The translations under genes and the position numbers were made by a program. This document shows positions 60,020-64,000 of a DNA stretch of 64,000 nt, in pieces. The notes beneath the pieces were generated by a model. It was not told where the DNA came from and did not search any database. It saw nothing but the letters and a program-made list of their open reading frames with translations. Each line of letters begins with the position of its first letter. Position 1 is the stretch's first letter. Source of the stretch: Nageia nagi (taxonomy: Eukaryota; Pinophyta); NCBI GenBank assembly GCA_050084985.1, contig JBITNC010000001.1, positions 80,662,001 to 80,726,000 of the forward strand, in the 5' to 3' direction.

Positions 60020-61981
60020 TTAAACTGCTTTAGTAGGACACCTATTTAGGGTGTGAATAGCAGTGTGAACAGCTTCACCCCATAAGAAACTAGGAAGGTT
60101 ACCCAACATGCACCTTGCCATTTCCATAATGGTTCGATTCTTCCTTTTAGCAACTCCATTTTGCTGAGGGGTGTAAGGGATTATGAATTGCTGCTTGATC
60201 CCATGTTTAACACAATAGTCGTTAAACTCATTGCTATTATACTCACCCCCATTATCAGATCTCAGCATCTTGATCTTAAAATCAGTTTGATTTTCAACAA
60301 GAGCCTTGAAGTCTTTAAACCTGTCAAAAGTTTGATCCTTGTGCTCAAGTAGATAACCAAATGTCATCCTGTTGAAGTCATCAATGAAGGTCAGAACATA
60401 AGAAGCTCCCCCTAGAGACTTAGTCTGAAACGGACCCATCAAATGTGAATGCACAAGCTGAAGAGGACGAGTAGCCCGAGTTGCCTTATCTTTTTCAAAC
60501 TTTTGCCTATTCATCTTTCCTAGAATGCACCTTTCACAGAGACCAATTGTGGGTGAAATATTAGGTAAACCTTCCACAAGTTCTTGAGTTTTCATAGCTT
60601 GAATACTCTTGTGGTTAAGGTGCCCTAATCGTTGATGCCAAAGATTACCCTCTGAACAAACATTTGCAGCAAGACAAATCTTTGAAGGAACTTGATTTAA
60701 AATATAAAGGTCATCCTTTACTGATCCTTTCATGAAGGTGGCAAGTCCTTTCTTAACATACCAGGAGTGTGAGGTAAACTCAAATGAGTATCCTTTCCTT
60801 GTAATCTGAATTATGGAGATGAGATTCATCCTTAGTTTAGGCACATAAAAGACATTATCAAGAACCTTTCCATGAATCTTCACACTCCCTATTCCTTGAA
60901 CATCAAGGACTTTATTATCACCTATCACAACTGCATCCTTCTTGAATTTATGAAAGTTTTCAAACTTATCCTTTTCATAACAAATGTGATTGGTGCATCC
61001 TGAATCAACAATCCAATCATTTGAAACAGTTTGAGTCATTGAGTAGTAGGCAACAGTAGTAGTATGCTTGTTCTTCTTTTTATTAATGAAATTTTTCACA
61101 TTTGCATTTCCCTTGCCTTTTTTAGCAAATTTGTTTTTACGACAATCATACTCTTTGTGCCCAAAGATGCCACAAAAGTTACAATTTCCATCAAACTTTT
61201 CCTTAGGTGTTGGATTGCTTGATCCAGCTTTGTCATTCCTTTGCATGAAGTTGCCATTATTGTTGTCCTTTTTCTCATACTTCCTGAAGGTAGATGAGGA
61301 CTTGTTATCTTTGAATTTATAATGTTTGAACTTCTTCTTGAAAGGAGTTTTGGTTGCTCCTAGAGCAATGTTATTGTCCTTTGGAGAAAGGTTCAACATT
61401 TTCTTATTCAAAGTTTCCTCATGCTTCAGAAGGAGTCTAAAGAGGTTATCAAGAGAGATGACATCTTCTTCATCATCGCGCCTTGTTTCCATAACCATGA
61501 CAAAGTTACTGAACTTTGTAGAAAGGCTTTGAAGAATGATGAAGACCATGAACTCATCATTGATCCAGTTGCACCCATAGCCAACCAGTTGTGTCCTAAG
61601 GTCAATGATTTTATTCAAGTAGATAGAAGCACTTTCATCTTCACCTTGACGATATTGCAACAACTTTTGTAAAATGGTGAACCTCCTTGAAAATTTTGAC
61701 CCAAGGTAAATTTTCTTCAGCCTATCCCAAGCTTCCTTTGCTGATGTTGAAGAAGAGATCATGAGAAGGATGTCATCTAAAACTGCACGATAAATCATTG
61801 AAGTTGCTAACTCATTCTTTGAGTTGTATATTTCAAGAGCCTTCTCATTTGTAGGAGCCACCAAGTCTTCATTAACTATCTGCCACAGCTTCCTTGCTTG
61901 TAACTCAGCTTTCATACGAGGTTCCCATATGCCAAAGTTGGAACCATCGAGTATATGCTTGGGTATGAAGGTTTCAACCAT
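60020..61981 (-). pseudogene. Copy B gag, protease and integrase core
   Basis: The start is taken at ATG 61981 (MVETFIPKHILDGSNFGIWE), the natural copia gag N terminus; eight in-frame codons precede it. From that Met: gag to about residue 260, CCHC knuckle CNFCGIFGHKEYDC near 267-280, protease WIVDSGCTNH near 323-332, and pre-integrase NLWHQRLGH near 446. Integrase has HSHLMGPF, with His at the first catalytic Asp (60443-60445). LRSDNGGEY has the second Asp, and NGVAKRKNRT has Lys at the catalytic Glu (60146-60148). A TAA (60020-60022, AAA in copy A) ends the piece. Integrase would be inactive. Just upstream of the ATG, TTTACTTTTGTGTAG resembles a 3' splice site. Confidence 0.93.
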
Positions 61982-62005
61982 TGCTACACAAAAGTAAATA
62001 TGCAA

Positions 62006-62860
62006 TAAGAATGAAAATTTTTACAATTTACCATCTATATAAATCAAACATAAGTAAACATGTTCCACATGTGCAAACTTATAAACCAAGATCCGTAGAA
62101 GGATAAAGTTGAGGTTGTTTTCTTGTATAGAATTAGGCCTTCACCTGGATGCCCGCAAGGTGGAGCCTAGGTACTACCAGTCCTCAACCAATTCACCTTG
62201 GTCAGTAATATACTCTCACAAGGAGAAGTACCAACCATTTTCCAAGGATCCGATATATCTTGGACTGGCCATTTTAATTATCTTTTTAAGGTTTTCAGTT
62301 TTCCTCCTAGGTTATCAGGATAATCCCTGAATGGACGTGCGGACATGTGGTATCACTACACACATGCCTGTCCACCTAATAGAGTTATGTCCAATCCAAC
62401 AGAGGTCTTAGGGGCAATTAAGATGGACTTACCACCACTTGGTTCTTCGGACTAAAAAGGCTCCAATCTGCCCTGTCCTCACCTCGTGGCTCCCCAAACA
62501 AGTCATGTTGTGGAAAAGTACGTGCGGATGTGTTCATTTTAGGGGTTACTTTCAATATTTTGCATTTTTGCAAGTATAAAGCAATTGTGCAAAAATATAA
62601 AGTAAAGTAAAAATACATCATCCACACGAACTTGAAACCTTAAGAGTCCAATGGGTTTTATACTAACCCCTAAAGGACATTTTACATTTTGTATACTTTG
62701 CTCAAGTTTCATAAATTCATTCAAATACTTTTATGAATTTAAAAAAAAGGCTAAGTCCTACTTAGCATTAATCCATAACTTAAGCATGTATTATTCCATG
62801 ACTTAAAATTAAGTAATAAACATGCATCATGCATTATTTAACTTAAAATTTGAAGTACTA
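62006..62860. other. Leader or flank of copy B; no gene or LTR recognised
   Basis: Less AT-rich than the surroundings between 62110 and 62530. It contains no TGTTAG...CTTCA LTR and no initiator-tRNA-Met PBS. The 73-codon frame at 62109-62330 and the antisense frames at 62418-62724 match nothing I recognise. Confidence 0.5.
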
Positions 62861-63000
62861 AGCATGCTTTATTCCTAACAAGGTTAAGAGGCATGCATTA
62901 TAAATTTAGCATGCAAGATCCATGCAAGATCTAGATAAGCATGCTTTATTCCTAACAAGGTTAAGAGGCATGCATTATAAATTTAGCATGCAAGATCTAG
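62861..63000. repeat. 77-bp direct repeat, two copies
   Basis: AGCATGCTTTATTCCTAACA begins at 62861 and again at 62938. The copies are almost identical through GCATGCAAGATC. The first has an extra internal CATGCAAGATC. Both are rich in the palindrome GCATGC. Confidence 0.9.
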
Positions 63001-63480
63001 AAAAAGATTTAAGTAAAAAATTATACAAATTCCCCCCTTTTTTACTTAAAGTTCTAAAACTTGGATGCTAAAAAAATGTCTGTTAAGTATGGTTCCTCCC
63101 GCCTTTTCACTTAATGTGTTATCTCTAAAAAACTTGTAAGCAAAATTGGTCTTTGAAGTATGCATTTTAAGTAAAAATGTCATTGGTTTACATAAAAATA
63201 GCATAGGGTTTTAGGAAATATGAAATACTTAAAAAAGGACTTAGGTAAAATCCTTTAAATGGTTAATTTAGACCTAGACATAAAAAATTAAATCCCTTTG
63301 TAGTGGGTAAAAAAAATTAAAGACTCAACAACTTATGTTTGAAAAATATGGAAAGGTGGCCATGTGTAAGCCGTGTGGAGGTTGAGAGGCTGGGCAGAGG
63401 TGGCAGGGGAGACCAAAGTGAGTAGAAGGGAGGTGAAGGTGGCAGGAGGAGTCCACGGAGGGCGGTGGAGGCGGTAAGGT
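63001..63480. other. No gene seen; GC-richer from 63340
   Basis: AT-rich to about 63330, then an abrupt GGTGG/GGAGG-rich composition on the plus strand to 63480. This may be a decayed part of the PPR gene that follows or unrelated host sequence. Confidence 0.45.
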
Positions 63481-64000
63481 GCATCAGGCAGCCAGATAAC
63501 TGTTGACCATCCCAACCGATGATAGGGAGAATAGTGTGTATGTGTCGTTACCGTAAGCAAAATGTGCATTGCATGCTTCAACCACCCATTGAGACAGATC
63601 AACATTTAAGGAGAAATCAATCAACGTTGCATTCATCCATCTACTACCAATGGGTTTAAGAGTGGCACAAGTCGTAGCAAAGGCACCTAGGAGGAGGCAT
63701 CTCATCAAACCATTCGCAGACCCTTGCAACGTATCCGATTTGTGCATTCGACGTATTCGAGCTGGCGAGGGAGGAGGCTGCGAGGGAGGCATTCGAGGCA
63801 TATCCTACGATCATGGCAGTCCATGAAATTCTATCTGCATCATGCATGACCCTTACAACATTCCGTTTATGTATATCCTGTGATCATTGCAGTCCATGAA
63901 ACTCTATCTGCATCATGCATCATGTCAAACAATTCGCGTGCCTTCCTTTTGCATCCGCATTTTGCATACAGGGACGTGGACGACATGTTGGCAAGGCATG
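63481..64000 (-). pseudogene. PPR (PLS-class) gene fragment, partial at window edge
   Basis: On the minus strand from 63970 the sequence reads SLYAKCGCKRKARELFDMMH, then DADRVSWTAMITGYT and a stop. This is a textbook PPR repeat. It is followed, in another frame, by a second copy of HDADRISWTAMIVGYA. The two are a tandem duplication of about 55 bp with a 73-bp period (63801 and 63874), which shifts the frame. Further on, a frame with FATTCATLKPIGSRWMNATL and LIDFSLNVDL (about 63670-63590) resembles the next repeat boundary. The region is GC-richer than the rest of the window, as expected of former coding DNA. It continues beyond 64000, so an intact gene upstream is possible, but this part is broken. 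Confidence 0.75.

Larger units (their letters stand above)
56842..62005 (-). mobile_element. Copia element copy B, near full-length coding part, no 5' LTR in window
   Basis: A minus-strand element with 3' LTR (LTR B), PPT, 49-bp repeats, and gag-protease-integrase-RT-RNase H in one frame. No 5' LTR or PBS can be found between gag (61981) and the window end, although the plus strand was read to 64000. Either the leader is very long, or an insertion or truncation has removed the LTR. Coding is interrupted by four stop codons. Together with copy A it may derive from a tandem LTR-body-LTR-body-LTR array. Confidence 0.9.

Overview
The window is AT-rich plant nuclear DNA, most likely from a seed plant with a large, repeat-swollen genome. 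A gymnosperm would fit, because the LTR pairs are old and diverged, many Ty1/copia families are present, and there are PPR gene fragments. That taxonomic guess is inference only. I found no intact host gene, no tRNA or rRNA gene and no CRISPR. Almost everything I can identify is a transposable element, a transposase relic, a tandem repeat or a gene fragment.

Layout. 1-707 is the 3' end and LTR of a plus-strand copia-like element. 1810-2196 is a 26-bp tandem repeat. 3317-5992 is bounded by two ~550-bp direct repeats and looks like a short LTR element. 6786-7870 is a non-LTR (LINE) reverse transcriptase C-terminal relic. 9944-12420 is a 20-bp satellite with a telomere-like core. 13000-17810 is a decayed CACTA (En/Spm) TnpD transposase. 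18781-19140 is a PPR gene fragment. 19806-21066 is a MULE-like transposase relic. 21341-26419 is a complete, young Ty1/copia element on the minus strand, with near-identical LTRs, a 5-bp target-site duplication, a PBS and a PPT, but broken coding frames. 27227-28095 is five copies of a 174-bp repeat. 29961-30480 is a solo-LTR-like relic. 32467-37371 is an old minus-strand LTR element with one unrecognised gag-position reading frame. 40170-41135 holds repeat blocks in alternating orientation, followed by degenerate ATGCAT-rich repeats to 41830. 42644-50832 is a large LTR element with a 5-bp target-site duplication and no coding capacity, carrying a second LTR and an inverted-repeat segment inside. 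52414-62005 holds two related minus-strand copia copies that share a middle LTR, the first of them truncated and scrambled at its 5' end. 63480-64000 is a second PPR pseudogene, cut by the window edge.

How the parts relate. The LTRs at 204, 42644, 46965, 50174, 52414 and 56842 are different in sequence. They nevertheless share the same PPT, a short conserved motif inside the LTR, and a conserved non-coding module just upstream of the PPT. They look like one copia lineage with autonomous and non-autonomous branches. The young element at 21341 belongs to a separate, Tork/Tnt1-like lineage and sits just upstream of the MULE relic. No regulatory network or new host system is evident. The most unusual signals are structural: the alternating inverted repeats, the scrambled tandem copia pair with a shared integrase active-site change, and the non-coding retroelement family.
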